Shown one piece after another: positions 12,702-26,558 of a stretch of DNA of 64,000 nt. Positions within the stretch are counted from its first letter, which is position 1, and the number at the start of each line of letters is the position of its first letter. The DNA is taken from positions 124,001 through 188,000 of the forward strand of contig JABVXV010000031.1 in the NCBI GenBank assembly GCA_013365325.1, in the 5' to 3' direction. The notes below the pieces were generated by a model. That model made no database searches. It saw only the letters and a list, made by a program, of their open reading frames with translations, and was not told the DNA's origin. The position numbers were made by a program, and so were the translations under genes. Source of the stretch: Dipetalonema caudispina (lineage: Eukaryota; Nematoda; Chromadorea; Rhabditida; Onchocercidae).

Positions 12702-13771
12702 GAAACAAATGGAGAAAAAGTAAAAGACAGACTCTTGCTAAGAATATAAACAAGAACTATTTAACACCACTTCACATCCTCTCATTGCAATATCAATTTT
12801 ATCGACCGAGAAATAAGAAAAAATCTTGTCCTACAACTCTGACACTTCCTGTTTTGTTTCAAAGTCAATTTTTATCATCTCTCCGCAAGTCGCCCTTTAA
12901 TAGTAACAGTAAAAGATTGAATGAAATAGAATGTAACAGTTACAGAAACAATCAGAATAGAACATAACAATTACGGGAATCAACAAGAATAGAAGGTAAT
13001 CTGAATAGGACATCCTTTTTGCTCGCAACTTCTCTGCGTCACTCTTAATCTTTCCTAAATGCATTCCAAACAATCTCTAAATTCCCTCAAAAATTTCCAA
13101 CTCCACAAACAAATTCATAGAACAGAATTCAGCGAAGCGAATTTCGCACAGTTCAAGTTGCGACAGAGATTGCTTGAAAGGCTGCGTTAAATATTTATGC
13201 CGAAGGACGCTGTATTTTGTTTAGGGCTGTTGCGACGCTGTTGCGGCGAATTATTTCCTCTCGGTGGAGTTAACTGAGGTATTTTAAGATGGTTTTTGCT
13301 TATTCGGGAATGTTTCTAATAGATGAGAAGATAAGAATTACGTTTACATGGCGTATTGATTCTGTATGGTAGTAAACGAAGAAGTGTATGGCAAATTGGT
13401 TGAAAGATTTCAAGCTACCTTCTACTGGTAATGCAGTGACAACGCAGTCTTTCGATAAGTGCCTGATTGCAAAGGCAAGCAGTTTTGTTGTGAATAGCTA
13501 AGTACTAAGCTTAATCTTGCTGGAAAAGGAAGACTTGTCAAGAAAGACGTTTTAACTCGTCTGTTCTATTGGCATACATTTGTTATGTGGAATGTAACAT
13601 TATAAAATAGTACATTTTTATATATTTTTAAGCTAATGCTTCTCGTATGTTTGTAAAGTAATGTGTACTTGAATGTTTGCAGGAGAACGTGTTCAATACG
13701 TGTTTGCAGTGTAACAAATACTTTATGATGTAAGGTGAAGTGTACTTGTTTTTTTTGCAGATATTTTTTTT
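12702..13771. promoter_or_regulatory. Divergent intergenic region between FABP copy 3 and importin-7
   Basis: The two flanking genes point away from each other, so this roughly 1 kb should hold both promoters. The part from 13130 to 13280 is noticeably less AT-rich and contains GCGA and GCGACGCTG-type runs, unlike the flanking DNA, which would suit a housekeeping promoter. No TATA box or named site can be defended. A spliced-leader acceptor TTTTTTGCAG ends at 13760, 11 nt before the importin start. Confidence 0.45.
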
Positions 13772-16700
13772 ATGTTTGGAGGGTTACGTGGAGATACTTC
13801 AGATACTAATCCGGAGATGGAAAGGGAAAATTTAATTAGAGCGCTGCAGGCTACCACTTCTTCGACAAATCAGAAAGAGGCAGCTGCATATCTCGAGCAG
13901 GTATAATATTTCGAGTAATACTCTACTTATAGCTTCCTCGCTATATCACAGCATATTGGAAATAAAAGTTAAGGTGTTTATGTCCAAATATGTCGTTTCA
14001 TATTAAGCTGCTGTAATCGTATCAGCGCTAATTATCGCGTTACACAATGATTGTAATCTAACAATATATTGTGTGCATTTGTTCCGAGTTATTTCGAAAT
14101 CCTGAGGCTATTTGCGATTCAAACCATTTAAATGGTTTTAAAAAAAATCCAGAAGAAAAAAAATCGGTGTTTGGACTTACTAGTGCTATAGTACCTTTTC
14201 AGAACATGAGATTAGTGGGTTTTACTCCTCTTTTACTTCATATCATTATGGATGAGGGAGTGGACTGTTCTGCTCGGCAAGCGGCTGTTATTTATTTGAA
14301 GAACGTCATTAACAGGTATTTAAATTGTGAAGAGATAAATTGAGTTTAAGAGCGCTGATTAAATTGGTAGCTTAATCCAAAGTTTTTCTTTGTATCACTA
14401 ACTCTCGTACTCATTTCAGGGAACGTGTATTATGAAATACACTTAACAAAGCTAGCTGATTAGTCACATAGTTTTCAAGTTTTAAATCATAATAATAGTC
14501 TCGTTGTGGTACTTTGTTCGGTAGGTACTGTGTTAGTAACTACTTTTACTCTGGTTGGATATCTTGTTATTGGAACAAGGATTCACAGAAATTAGGTACG
14601 TATTGGTAACATACCAACATCAATTTCTAGTTGAAATTCAACGAAAAGCTTGTCACCTTTGCCAATCATTTAAACGAAGCATTTCAGACATTGGATCATT
14701 GATGAAGATGATAAGCAGTCATTCAGTCTTCCTGAACAAGATAAACATCTTATTCGTGAGCTTATAATAGATGCCATTGTAGCTTCACCTGAAGCTGTCA
14801 GGTGTGTATTTGTCGTATATGTAGAGAATCGTTGTTATTTTAAGTGTTTCCGGAGGATTTAGAGGTTATCAATAATTCATTATGTGGTGTTCGTTTAGAG
14901 TTCAATTATGCACTGCAGTTGGAATAATCACGAGGCACGATTTTCCAAAAAATTGGCCCTATTTACCACAGAAAGTTGCAGTTTTATTACATTCAGTGGA
15001 TGGACCATCTTGGCTTGGAGCTCTTTTGGTTATACGACGTTTAGTTAAACTCTATGAGTAAGTCTTGTTTTTAGACGTCTCACTGGTTGAAAGTTTGTTT
15101 AAACTTTCTGAAGTCCTCGATGTGATCTAGGTTTCATTGTATTGATTTTGGTGAAATGAATGTTAACTGCTATTAGGGCAGTGCAAAATCATAGTTTTGA
15201 TATTTAAATCTGCCTAATTATCTGCGAACTCCCATATAAAATCAAGTAGCATTGGTGGGAAACTTTTAGATATCGCCGAGTGAAAGAAAAAAAGCCATTA
15301 GTGGAAACAATGAGCCTACTGATGCCAATGCTTCTCGAACGTCTCATTACTCTGATGCCCGATGCTTCTCAAGAATCTTGTTTGCTTCAAAAGCTTATCC
15401 TGAAGATATTTTATGGGCTTGTTCAGGTATTTATCGAAATTTGAAGCATATCAACCAGTAATTTTGTTATCTTTTTAAACAGATTTCATCCCATCTGTTA
15501 TGTTGACCACGTATTTAATTGTAGTTTTCCTTGAATCTGGAAATGTTTACGGGTCAGTCCTTGACGCAGTGGTTGGAACAATTTCGGTTAATCATTGGAA
15601 GAGCTGTACCGGAAGAAGTGAACACAGTTGATGAAGGTGACCGTGAAAGAACAGTGTGGTGGAAGTGTAAGAAGTGGGCTTCTGCAATTGTTGAGCGTAT
15701 TTTTGAAAGGTTATTTTTTATATTACTCCCCTACTTTCACTTCCCTCTGGGAAATCCAATACAAAAGTCATTGTTGTGCTAATTATCGCTTGATCAATAG
15801 AAACGAAGCTGAATAATGCCATATGATTTGCTAGATATGGATCAAATTAAAGCAGAATTCAGGTTTTTGTTCTTGCTTTGAACGTAGATGTTTAAACTTT
15901 TACATCAAGATTATGTTCGATAGCAGTCTTATTCTGCATCTAATGCTAAGTACATATTTAAGTGCAGGTACAAGTACTTTTCTGGTAGCACATTTAGTAT
16001 ATCTATTTGCTTTTCAGGTATGGATCCCCAGGACAGGTGCAATTGAATTACTCAGAATTTGCGGAAAATTATATGGCACATTTCGCAATCCCAATTCTGA
16101 ACACATGTCTGCAGGTTCTAGATGGTTATCGAAATGGGAATTATGTATCATCTCGAGTGCTACATTCTCTTTTGCAATACATCGATATAGCCATTTCGCA
16201 GTCACGGACTTGGAAAATCATCAAGCCTCACTGCCAGGTATTTATCATCCTTGTTAAAGTCTGCAGAATGATTTTTCTATTTTGCGCACAACCCTAGCAT
16301 TTGTACGTATTATATTCTTCGTTGTATGCAGAGACAAATAAAGATTTCAAATTTTTCAAAACGGCCTAAACTCGCCGACATTTTTAGGGAATTGTGCGTA
16401 GCGTGCTCTTCCCATTGTTGAAATATTCCGATGAAGATGAAGAGTTGTGGAACGATTCACCAGAAGAATTTGTTCGCATCAAATATGGTGAACCTTTATG
16501 TGTTATTTAATAAAAATATTTTAATAAAAAGTTATGCTGCATGATCTGATATGGTAGCTTGTATCGCAGGAAATTTTACCAAGGACTTGTTCTTTATAGA
16601 ATTTTTTGATACTGAAGTAGGAATAAAAATATTTAAGCGTGTAAAATAAGAATAATCAAGGCATCGATTCAGTGTTTCCTTCCTACAAAGTCAATAAAAA

Positions 16701-19700
16701 TAAAATAAAATATGGCATTGCAGATGTGTATGATGAATTACACAATCCAGCAGTTGCAGCAGCAAATGTGTTAACCGGTTTTGCGAAAAGGAAAGATATG
16801 TTGCAGCCCATACTGGAGTTTGCGTTAAACATGCTTAATGGTCAGGATGCAAATCCCCGTGATCAAGAAGGCGCTCTACGCATTTTGGGAGAACTTTTTA
16901 CTGCTTTAACGAAAAGCAAGGTTTCGTCGTACTTATTTATTTGTTCCAAGCCTTGGTTATGAAATCCTTTTGAAGACTATCAGTTAATAGTTTCTTTACA
17001 TCGATGCGTTATCTGTACTATTCCTTATTTTTTTTTTTCTTTTCCGTTTTTGGACTTGAAACAAAAGAAAACCAATCATTTTTTAGAAGTACAGCAGTGC
17101 TGTTGATGAATTGGTGGAGAGATTTATAATTTCGAAAATTGCTCATCCAATACGATTCATACGCTCTAGAGCATGCTGGACTGTAAGGGTACGCTGCTAT
17201 ATTCATTTTATCCATCTCCTATTGATTGAAAGCTTTGACTTTCCTTTGCATTGATTTTCATAAAGATTGCATCATAAGGATTATTTACAGCAGTTTGCCA
17301 GTGGTAAATTATCTGGTAGCCGAGTAACGCATATTTATGAAGAGTTAGTAAAAAGGCTAGCTGATGCTGGCGAAGAATTACCTGTAAAAGTGGAAGCTGC
17401 AATGGCTATACAGCACATGTTGGAAGCGCAAACAAAATGTTAGTTTCTTAATTTTTATATGCATTGCGACAGGAATACAAATATTTTTTGTAAACTTGTG
17501 GAGCAAGTTTTACGTTTTTTTTCTCTGTAGTTAAGCAAAACTAACTGTATGAAATCAAAAGTTTTAGATCGTTCAGTATTAAAGCCTCACGTTCATGCTG
17601 TCATCATCGAAGTATTGCGACTTGTGGCTCGAGCTGAAATAGAAGAAATGACAAGCGTTATGGAAGTATTATTGGAAGATTTCGTTGAAGATATTATCCC
17701 TATTGCCGTTGATGTTGCAACTGAATTGGTAAGTTGTTTGAGGATGACATCCAAGTAGCGGTAGACATAATTCCAGTTTTTGTATTTTTGATTGAAATCC
17801 AATATACGATATGATAAAATATATGATAAGCGACAATGTTCAGTATAGTATAAGTTTGGCAACAGTGCGTTGGAGATAACTTATCTAAGATTTAAGCTAG
17901 TTTAAATTTCAAGAGATCCAGGCAAAATATTCTTTTGAAGGCTATACAATGGCAATGATGTTGTATTTTATGAAGAATAAACAAAACTTGTGAGCGTTCT
18001 GAGTTTTCCTAACACTTTAACTAATAATTATTGCTATTTAGGCAAACATTTTCTTGCAACTTTCTTTGTCGGAGAATCAGGAAGATGACCGCACGGTGAC
18101 TGTGATGGGTATCTTGACTACTTTGGGTTCAGTGCTGGATATGGTGGAAGATAATCAAGATGTACTTTATCATATCGAAGAACAAGTGCGTAGGGTCATT
18201 AAATCTGTTCTGGACCGCGAACAAATCGGTTACCTTTTCTACTGCATATTGAAGGCTGTTGTGCCATAACTCTTCCCTCATGAAGAATTAACGAATCTCT
18301 TACTTCTTCGTTTTCAAAGCTGCGAATAACCAACAAATAGAATTTCATACCAGTTTACATTGTTAGATCTTTTTCCGTTAGCAGTTAAAGAAGTTCGCAA
18401 GTGTTGTAGTAAAAAGGCATTACCAACTGTAGTATTTACTAGTTCATCGAAATGTTCTAAAGGAAGGACGGATAATGAAACCGCAAGAAAATTGGAGCAT
18501 TTTTGAAATTCTTATATTATCAAAATCTTTAGATGTGGTTGTTGCTTCCTTACAGATTATTACGAAGAAGTTTTGGCATTAGCAAATTCGGTGATTGCAT
18601 ACTCTATAAGTGAACCAATGTGGGAAATATTCTTCGATATTCACAAACTGGCAATCAGTCAAGACGGGATGGTTTTTGTCGGTAAATGTTAATCATTATT
18701 TACAATCGTTCTCTACAGAATTACAAAATAAACAAAAACGAATATGTTTGTGGTCAATTTTTGAAATAGTCTCCACTTCCCAGTTTCATGTAGGCTAAGT
18801 TTTTTGATCTTGCAATTTCACTTCGAAGCTTTGGAGATCGACCGACCGTTGTTTAAGCTCCTAGTGATTTAAGGATGAAAACGAGTTGGATTGAAATCGT
18901 CTATGTTTTCCCCCACTGATCTGTCATATGGAACTATTTTTTTTAGATGTGATGCCCGTACTGCATTCATATTTGACGGTGGATACCGATGGCTTTTTAG
19001 CCCGACCAGAGCGTCTTAGAGCTTTCGTGGAAATTGCCGTAAATATGTTTAATGAAGATATGGAAGAAAATGACCAGGTACATGCAGCTAAGCTGCTCGA
19101 GTGCCTTATTCTCGAATGTCAGGTATGTTTCAAGTCGTTGTTGACAGGGGAGAGGAGGAAGAAATCTAAAAATTAGAGCTTCTTTTTGCTCTGAGTTCTG
19201 AGTTTTTGAAGTTTCAAATTCAGCGAAAGCATTTCCAGGGTAAAATCAACAATTTAGTGCCAGATCTCGTCCAATTAATTCTTACTCGGCTACACCAACC
19301 GATTGAGGATTGCAAAACTTTGAAACCCGCACTTCTTTTGGTTAGTCATTTCATCATCTTAGTTATTAAGTTGTGTGTAGTGTTTAAAGTGATATAGAGG
19401 AGCAAGTGAGCGTTTCAGGTAGTGATAGCCGGTTTGTATTACGATACAGATATGTTTGTGAACTTGTTACCTCAACTGCAACCTCATGGAACTAATACAT
19501 TAAATTACTTGGTCAACGAACTTCTGTCATTAGCACACTGTTTGGAAGGTGTTCATGATCGCAAAATGGCTGTGATAGGTTTGTGTACCATGGCAAGGCT
19601 CTCTGCTGTCCATAGACCTACTCTGATTGATGAAAAAGCGCAGCAGGTAATACGTTTTTCATGTATAAGATAGATGCATTATCGTAAGTACGGGAAGGGA

Positions 19701-20960
19701 GCTTGGTTGTGTTGTTATGAATGTAGAAATCTTATTTGTCTTATCTAACATATAAGATTTAAATCCGAATTCATTTTATAGATCAATGAATTACTTGTTT
19801 CGCTTTTGATTGGACTTCAGAAAGCGATGAAAATCAAAGCGGAAAATCGTTTGGCTAACGAAAAGGAATCTGATGGTAAAGAAACTGAGGTATTCATTAA
19901 AGTGGAATGATTTCGTGATGAAGTGATTAAAAAATATGTTGTTTATTACGCTATGATATTTACAGGAGGAAGTTGGACGGGATGAAGACTTGGCAGATAG
20001 CGAAGATGAGATAGATGAAGATATTCTCGAATATCTAGAAACCTTGGCAGAACATCAGAATAAGAAAGAAAGGGTGTGTTTTTAGTAGTAGTAGTAGTAG
20101 TAGGTGGAGCTAGGAATTTCCGGGAAAAAATGGTGGTCTCATCACTTGAAAAAAAAAAGATCTTTGTTGCAAATCACTACGTTTCATGGATATCAGAATG
20201 GGTGAGGGCGACAGCAGAATTTTAGCTTCATACAGTAATCATTTTAAAAAATTTGATTTGTGAGACCCGCTTAATTCACTAGTTATATTCAGACGGGAAG
20301 TGACGCACAAGCATTTGAGTCAGATTCAACATCGACGTCGGATAGCTGGGATGAAGATTCTATGGAAGCATATTTCACTCCACTCGATAACGATGATACT
20401 GCCGACGTTTTCATTTTTTACAAGGAAACACTTGATGGTTTGCTTCATTTTCTTTCCGTCTATAAAGTTTAATACTCTGCATGAATATGTTAACCTTGGA
20501 AGCGATTTACAATATTCAAATGGCATGTGTATTTATGCCAGCTACATTAATTATCTCATTCTAATACTGTAATATTTGCAAGGTAGTTTTGTTATGTTGA
20601 ATAGTTTTGTTTTTCATAAATGGGTGTTGAACTGAGATCCTTTTTTTTATGGCTATTGGCACAGTGGTTGATAATCTAAGAGGTAGGACTGTGTCATTTG
20701 AAAATTAATATTCATTTTCCGAGAATGTCGATAAGCATATTTAAATTTTAGCATTGAGGGCAAGTAATGAGAAGCTGCTGCTCTCTATGACAACATGTAC
20801 TAATACGGAAAAACAAGTAATACTGGACGGAGTACTGCGGGTGTGTGAACAGCGAATGTCGTTGGCGAAAAGTAAGAAAGTCGAGCAACAGGGAGGATAC
20901 GCCTTTAACGTGGATGCACCGGTGCCGGATACTTTCAATTTTGCTGCTAAAAACCAGTAA
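13772..20960 (+). CDS. IPO7: Importin-7/8 family nuclear transport receptor
   Basis: Twenty-one exons: 13772-13900, 14203-14315, 14688-14801, 14899-15057, 15270-15426, 15525-15709, 16018-16237, 16388-16487, 16724-16920, 17087-17188, 17291-17438, 17568-17728, 18042-18228, 18556-18681, 18947-19122, 19239-19340, 19419-19646, 19782-19889, 19966-20073, 20293-20437 and 20752-20960. The product is about 1057 aa, against 1038 for human IPO7. Collinear landmarks are RQAAVIYLKNVINR near the N-terminus (importin-beta N domain), [86 protein letters not shown], an acidic stretch around residue 905-930, and the C-terminus GGYAF...PDTFNFAA. The family is a RanGTP-regulated HEAT-repeat importin for ribosomal proteins, histones and signalling proteins. 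Its start is supported by the acceptor at 13759-13760, which suggests trans-splicing. The acidic loop is weaker than in the vertebrate proteins. IPO7 and IPO8 are not separable here. Confidence 0.95.
20083..20103. repeat. (TAG)7 microsatellite
   Basis: Seven tandem TAG units within the intron after importin-7 exon 19. Confidence 0.9.
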
Positions 20961-21805
20961 TGTTTATCAGCAAAACTAAACGTTTTTCCTTTCTGTTCCT
21001 GGTCCACGAATAGCTTTTCTATAGCATAATTTAACAGAAAAATAAGTTAAAGTGATGCTGATAGGTTTTAGAACCTAATATAGGCATATTTGTTTAACGT
21101 AATATGAAAACCAGTTAAAAGGTTTAAATGTGAATGTGATTCCTACAACCCCTTGTTTTTGATGGATCTCAAAACGGATGATTCGTGTTTAAACAGGAAT
21201 GCAACAACATCTCGAAGACATGGGAGCTTGTGTTATTCTTATCTAGGAAATAGTTGGGTTTGATTTATCATTGTAATGTTTCATCATTTCATAGTCCAAT
21301 CATTCAGTGAAGTCATCATACGAGTACTTTCCACTTTTGTGAACTATGCTTTTTTTGCCTTTAATAAATATCTTCTGCATGCTATAAAGGAAGAGTGGAT
21401 TCACGTTGGTCAGATACAGGGCATCTGTAGACGTTGCAACGAAACCTATGATATCGCTCAAAAAGTGATATCAATAGTAACAGTTCGCTTGCAAACCTTT
21501 CAATAATATAACAAATTAGCCACAAGCTGGGCTAAAATTATGCAATATGAACCAAATAAATGTGGAGTAGTCTGAACATATTTCTGTGAAACAGAATAAT
21601 CATAAAGCAGAACCGTGCACCAGCTCTAAACGCAGAGTGACGTTTACTGAAACGTGCCATTCGAACATTTGCATACAATTCAATCTTGCAGAACCGAAAG
21701 TTATGTAAATAAATGTAATCGCTGGCAATCAAATAGTAAAATAAAGTATGTATTTTGGATTTTTTTAAAGGAACATAACGTATTCACATGTATTAATCAG
21801 AAGCG
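20961..21805. other. Convergent intergenic region (3' ends of importin-7 and PPP4R2)
   Basis: Both neighbours end here, so it should hold two 3' UTRs. A plus-strand AATAAA at 21363-21368 is the clearest candidate poly(A) signal for importin-7, but it lies about 400 bp past the stop. The open frame at 21276-21506 looks random. Confidence 0.5.
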
Positions 21806-24800
21806 CTAATCCCCAACCTTCATCTCTTCTGGTTTAGCATATTGCACTTCTGGTTTTGCCAATGATTCAGTTAGTGAACAGCCACGTTCTGTTTCATGCT
21901 CTGAGTTGTTTTCCTGCTGAAAACAAACGAATCGGGTGCGCAACTGAGATGTATTCAAACCGTCGTAACAGATGAAAATACGAGAAAAAAGCATGACGTA
22001 TGTATCGTGCTATAATAGCAAACAGCAACGATTTTTGCTTGCTAGATTTTTTTAAAGGTGGATATTTTAAACAAATAGTAATAGATCTTTTCCTCGTGGA
22101 ACCCATTTAATTCAATAAAACGCGGTCGCATTCGAGTGGATGAAACTCAATGTTAACAGTTATAACTATTTCTTTAGACCCATCCAATATTACGAATATT
22201 AGAAGATTGAATGACTACTTTTCAAAAGAAATCGGATAGCCTTTCGCTCTAAAATTTTAAATAAAGGGATAAAAACGCAGTGCACGACATATAACGGTAC
22301 CAAAATTATTAATTTGGTTATTTCTGTCTGGAATTTTTAGAAATATATATATCAATCAAAGATGGAAGAAATTTGAAGAAGCCAGAACTTTTAATACTTT
22401 AATCGAGACTTAGGTTATATTAAAGATGTTAACAGACTACTATGGAACAAAACCTGTGATCATAAAGAAAATATGCTGTAAGCTATAAATCTTGGTAGCT
22501 CTGCTAAGCAAATATGGTTTATATTTTTCTTTTGGAGAATGACATATAAATGAAGGATAATCATTTACCTTAATCTCAGGCAGCTCATCCTTAGCATCAC
22601 GCGATGGAGATAAGTTGATTGGAGCACAATCGCCAATCGCTAGTTCTTTCGCAAGTGTTTTTGGAGATCCGTTTCCCTAAAAATCATCAATTTCCTTGTA
22701 ATAACGCCCGCAGATATTTAACCATAAAACCCATCAGGTCGTGGAAATATCCTCTAAAAAGTATGTCAGTGACTTATAGTACCGTCCACAAGTTGTATAG
22801 TGAAAGTTGTACAAGTTGTACTTTAAGTCTTCCCCTTAAAGACCTTTACAATTGAACCTGTTAATCTCAATCCATTCACTGCTACAAAAATCCTTGAAAA
22901 ATGAAAGTGCACTGGTTTCCGTTGATCTGATACCACTATTTACCTTGATTTTAATGTTTCTTATGCGCTCTGGATTTTACGAGTCAGTTTAATGAATTCA
23001 TGAATTAAAGAAGCAGCAAATTGATGTATTTCTTACATAATTAGATGAAATGAAAAACACAACGTCCTTATCAAATAAACCGAGTCTGTTCTGTGAAGAA
23101 CAATATAAATTGAGATGCTAAATCATATTTCAAACTTTAATACGCTGTAGCGTATAATGCGCTGCATCAGAAAGTTCCATTTTGTACCCACCAAGACGAA
23201 AAGGGCAGCCAGCACACCACTAAGCAAAAAAGAGGAATTCGTATAAATTAGTCAAGTACTCTGCTAAGATAGTCTCCAGCTGCAATCAATTTCGTTTCTA
23301 TTGGCGCATCACATTCATCCACCTGTAATAAAGAACTGTGAATTAAAATTTCGAAATCGAATATTGTGATTGGACAGGAAAAATGAGATAAAGGAAGAGA
23401 TGATTGCAAAATCAATGAAAAATGTATCTTATGCCGATCATTAATACAGCGACTGTTTATACTCAGGAAACTGATAATACCGAGCCAATAAAATAGCGCA
23501 TACTTGAACGAAAAATGGCTCTTCAATGCGAAGCGTTGGACTAATGTCCAGTTCTCCTGGAAATGGCTCTACGCCAGTTACTCGTTCCCCATTCTCCGTA
23601 ATTGTTGTCACCACATTGATATTCTTTTCTAAAGCTCGAAGATACTTGTCTGTTCGTTTGTAATGTCGAGAAGGATTAATCAGAAGTTCACAGAGCCTTA
23701 AATTAACTTTTTGTTACGATTTGCTCATTTGTAAAGACTTCTTTCTAATTTAGGTTCAGCTTTTGCCAATAATAAAGAGTTATTGTAACTTTATAATATA
23801 AATATAAGATGAAGTTATGAAATCAAATGCATGGAGGTGCACAAAAAAAAGCAACCTTTGGAAAGTAAAAGGTGTTCCATCAAATTCAGCAGCTTTTCGC
23901 AAAATAAATTGGCGTTGTTGACGCAGATCATCATCTGAGATGAGGGCTTTTTTGTCATCTTCCGTAACTGCACTTTCTGCCTCAACACACAGCATTTCTG
24001 ACATTGTTTGCTTAAAATAAAAATATAAATAACAGTATAAAGTGCTGCAAAAATAACAGTAGGATAATGAACCCTTAATGATGAACGTTTTTTTTCTGTA
24101 AATATGCAAAACTGAAAACAGAACAATGAGTTAGGTATTTTCTGAGCAACAAATATGATTGGGAAAATTCCCAACAAAAACTGGGAAATTTGCATGCATA
24201 AATAAGTTACTTGACACAGTAGTTATTTTGTAAACTAATACTAATGAAATAAATTAGAAGTCAGTACGACAAGTAATACATTTATTTATTTTCATCCGCT
24301 AACTGACGCTTTTCACATGATTTAGTTGTTATATACAACCTATCATTGAATTGTCATAAAAGTAAAGAGTAAAAATGAATTTAAAGCACACAAGGAAGTA
24401 CCTCGAGCTTCCAAAGAAATGCACATCGTATTATATCCCATTTAAAAAGTGGTCGACCAAGTTTAGCTACAAGCTCGAAATATTCATCAATTTCTTGCAC
24501 TGGAGACTTCGAAAATCCTTTTGAAGTCCTTTCCAAACCTTTCTGTAATACGATTAAAAGTAACATGACTGAAGAATTCAGACAGCACTTACTAAAAAAA
24601 GCAGTAGGTGAGAAACATGGCATCATCAACGAAAGGGAACCGGTGGCCTCTTTATTTTCACCTCTTCAATAATTAGATCAACGTAAACAGTAGAGTGACC
24701 AAAGGCATGCTTGTCGAATTTTGAAGGGATAATCTATCCTTTACTATACAGTTGTTGTCTTCTTTTCCTTAACAAACAACAATACATCAATCAACAAACC

Positions 24801-24910
24801 TCATCGGGTACAGTGAAGGAAGAAAGGGCATCAGAAAGTCTTTGTAAAATATGTGCAGTTGGAACACCTGTTGGATATAGTTCCTTTGCTGTTTCCTCTT
24901 CTTGTACCAT
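21806..24910 (-). CDS. PPP4R2: Serine/threonine-protein phosphatase 4 regulatory subunit 2
   Basis: Seven minus-strand exons: 24910-24800, 24542-24402, 24010-23856, 23696-23504, 23322-23260, 22676-22569 and 21916-21806, about 293 aa. The PPP4R2 core is clear: a helix-rich N-terminus (HILQRLSDALSSF), VAKLGRPLFKWDIIRCAFLWKLE, then ILRKAAEFDGTPFTFQRLCE followed by LLINPSRHYKRTDKYLRALEK. The last matches the family block around PFTIQRLCELL and the YxGTDKFLRxxEKNVMVVS segment. The tail after residue 200 is acidic and low in structure, and much shorter than the vertebrate tail. The family protein binds the PP4 catalytic subunit with R3 and acts in the DNA-damage response and centrosome maturation. 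The C. elegans relative is ppfr-2. Exon 5 uses donor AGA|GTACTT; reading through it would end the protein seven bases further, after Val-Leu-Asp. A spliced-leader acceptor lies at 24917-24918. Confidence 0.9.
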
Positions 24911-25450
24911 TTGAACCTAAAACTATCATCACAAACAACAACATACTCAAAACAGTAATGAATATGCAAATCATGCAACATTATTGAAACCACACAAACA
25001 CTAAACTTATCAACTTGTGACACTTTAACATTGTCATCATGAAATTTCAAGTTGCAGAGAGTGAGTAAATAATTTCGCCGTGATCGAAGTGTTGAGTGAG
25101 ACATGCATGGCACATTTAATTTAACAGATATCTTCTTACTAGTACTAATCTAGAATGGTGCTTAGCTAACATTCTACTAAATAATTCTCTCAGAGATAAA
25201 GAGCAGGGAAGAGGTATTAAGTGAACTTGAAATGGAAATGTATCTGTAGATCATCTTTATCCGAAAACTAACATTCTGGAGATGAATGTATGAACACAGA
25301 AATGAATATTCTAATAAGAACTATGAAGCGACATTTGTTCCATTTGCTGATAAGACCTAAATATCAATAAGTGATATAACTGATGTAAAAATGTTAACTA
25401 TCAATAATTATCAGACATGTGCTTTCTTCGTTTTCAATGAATCAGGAACT

Positions 25451-25740
25451 AATATTTGTGTTGGATAGAGAAAAGCACAACATAAATATCATATCACGTC
25501 TTTCATTCTTTAATGATCTATTCATTGTCTTTATTGTTTGCTCAAATTTATTTTGCTTTATCTGCGTTGAAGTTATGGTAGGTAGAGCTGTAAAACCCAA
25601 TTTATTCTTCCAAAATTTTCAGATCCTTTTAAGATGATCTTAATTATTACATAAGATTTTGATAGTTCTAATCTAAATGTTGTATATGTTGGATGGAGAA
25701 GAGCACAAATATTTGTGCTGAATGAGGGAAAGCACAACAT
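25451..25740. repeat. Local dispersed direct repeat, three degenerate copies
   Basis: The unit GTTGGATAGAGAAAAGCACA recurs near 25460, 25688 and (more degenerate) 25717. The outer copies share the preceding AATATTTGTG. Between copies 2 and 3 lies the perfect palindrome GCACAAATATTTGTGC at 25703-25718. Confidence 0.6.
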
Positions 25741-26522
25741 GTTTGACTGAAAGTATTGTCAGTCATCTTCTATTTTTCATTCTTGATCAGTTACAGCATA
25801 GTGCACGAAGGATGTGAGTAAGGTTCTCAATCTTAAAAATTCAAAAAGATTAAGAACATTCAAAAATAGGTAGAGGAAAAAATCTTAAAATTAAATGGAA
25901 GGCCTACTTCCAGCTTAAACTGATGCTATCTTATTCGTGTTTCAATTTACTACGAATTCTAAAAAAAAAGCTTTACGAATAGTAATTGAATAAACTTTCA
26001 TAGATGAAGTCGAATTAAGATGGAAAATCAAGAGAGCTATGGATGAAGCAGGTTTGTCCGAGCAAAAGTGGCTAAATTTTGTTAAATAGCTTTTATTAGA
26101 ATGAAATAATATCCGTAAGAGATGAAGGGAGATGACTAAATATTAACCACTTTATAAAACTAACAATATATAAAATTCGATGTGGTAATTGACAATAGTA
26201 TTTCAATGACCTACTGTTCACCGACCTTCATCTTTGTAATCCCATTGCATACTTGAAATGATTTAAACCAGTAGTATTGAAGTGCTTCTCCAAATGTTTT
26301 GAATGATTTATCAAATTAGTTAACTCGATTTGCGTGACCACTTAAAGGGCACATTAATGCATTGTTAAAGCAATGAATTCTTATATAGGAAATAGCGGTA
26401 ACATCAAGGTATTTATTCACATTTTAAAATACTGATAAAATTACTGATTACAAAAGAATAAAATGTTAGTCAAGAGCGATCAGAACATTCCTCTTTAAAG
26501 AATGAATAGGGTCAGTGTTGAT

Positions 26523-26558
26523 TTTATTTTATATCCTTTACATATCAGCATTTTATTA
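26523..26558 (-). terminator. Candidate poly(A) signals of PNPT1
   Basis: TTTATT on plus (AATAAA on the coding strand) at 26553-26558 and 26523-26528, about 50 and 80 bases past the PNPT1 stop codon. Confidence 0.55.

Noticed and set aside
12468..12749. 93-codon plus-strand frame over FABP copy 3
   Set aside because: It is the antisense shadow of exon 1, extended by translating the A-run into poly-lysine.
21276..21506. 76-codon plus-strand frame after importin-7
   Set aside because: Sits in the expected 3' UTR, no motif and no splice context.
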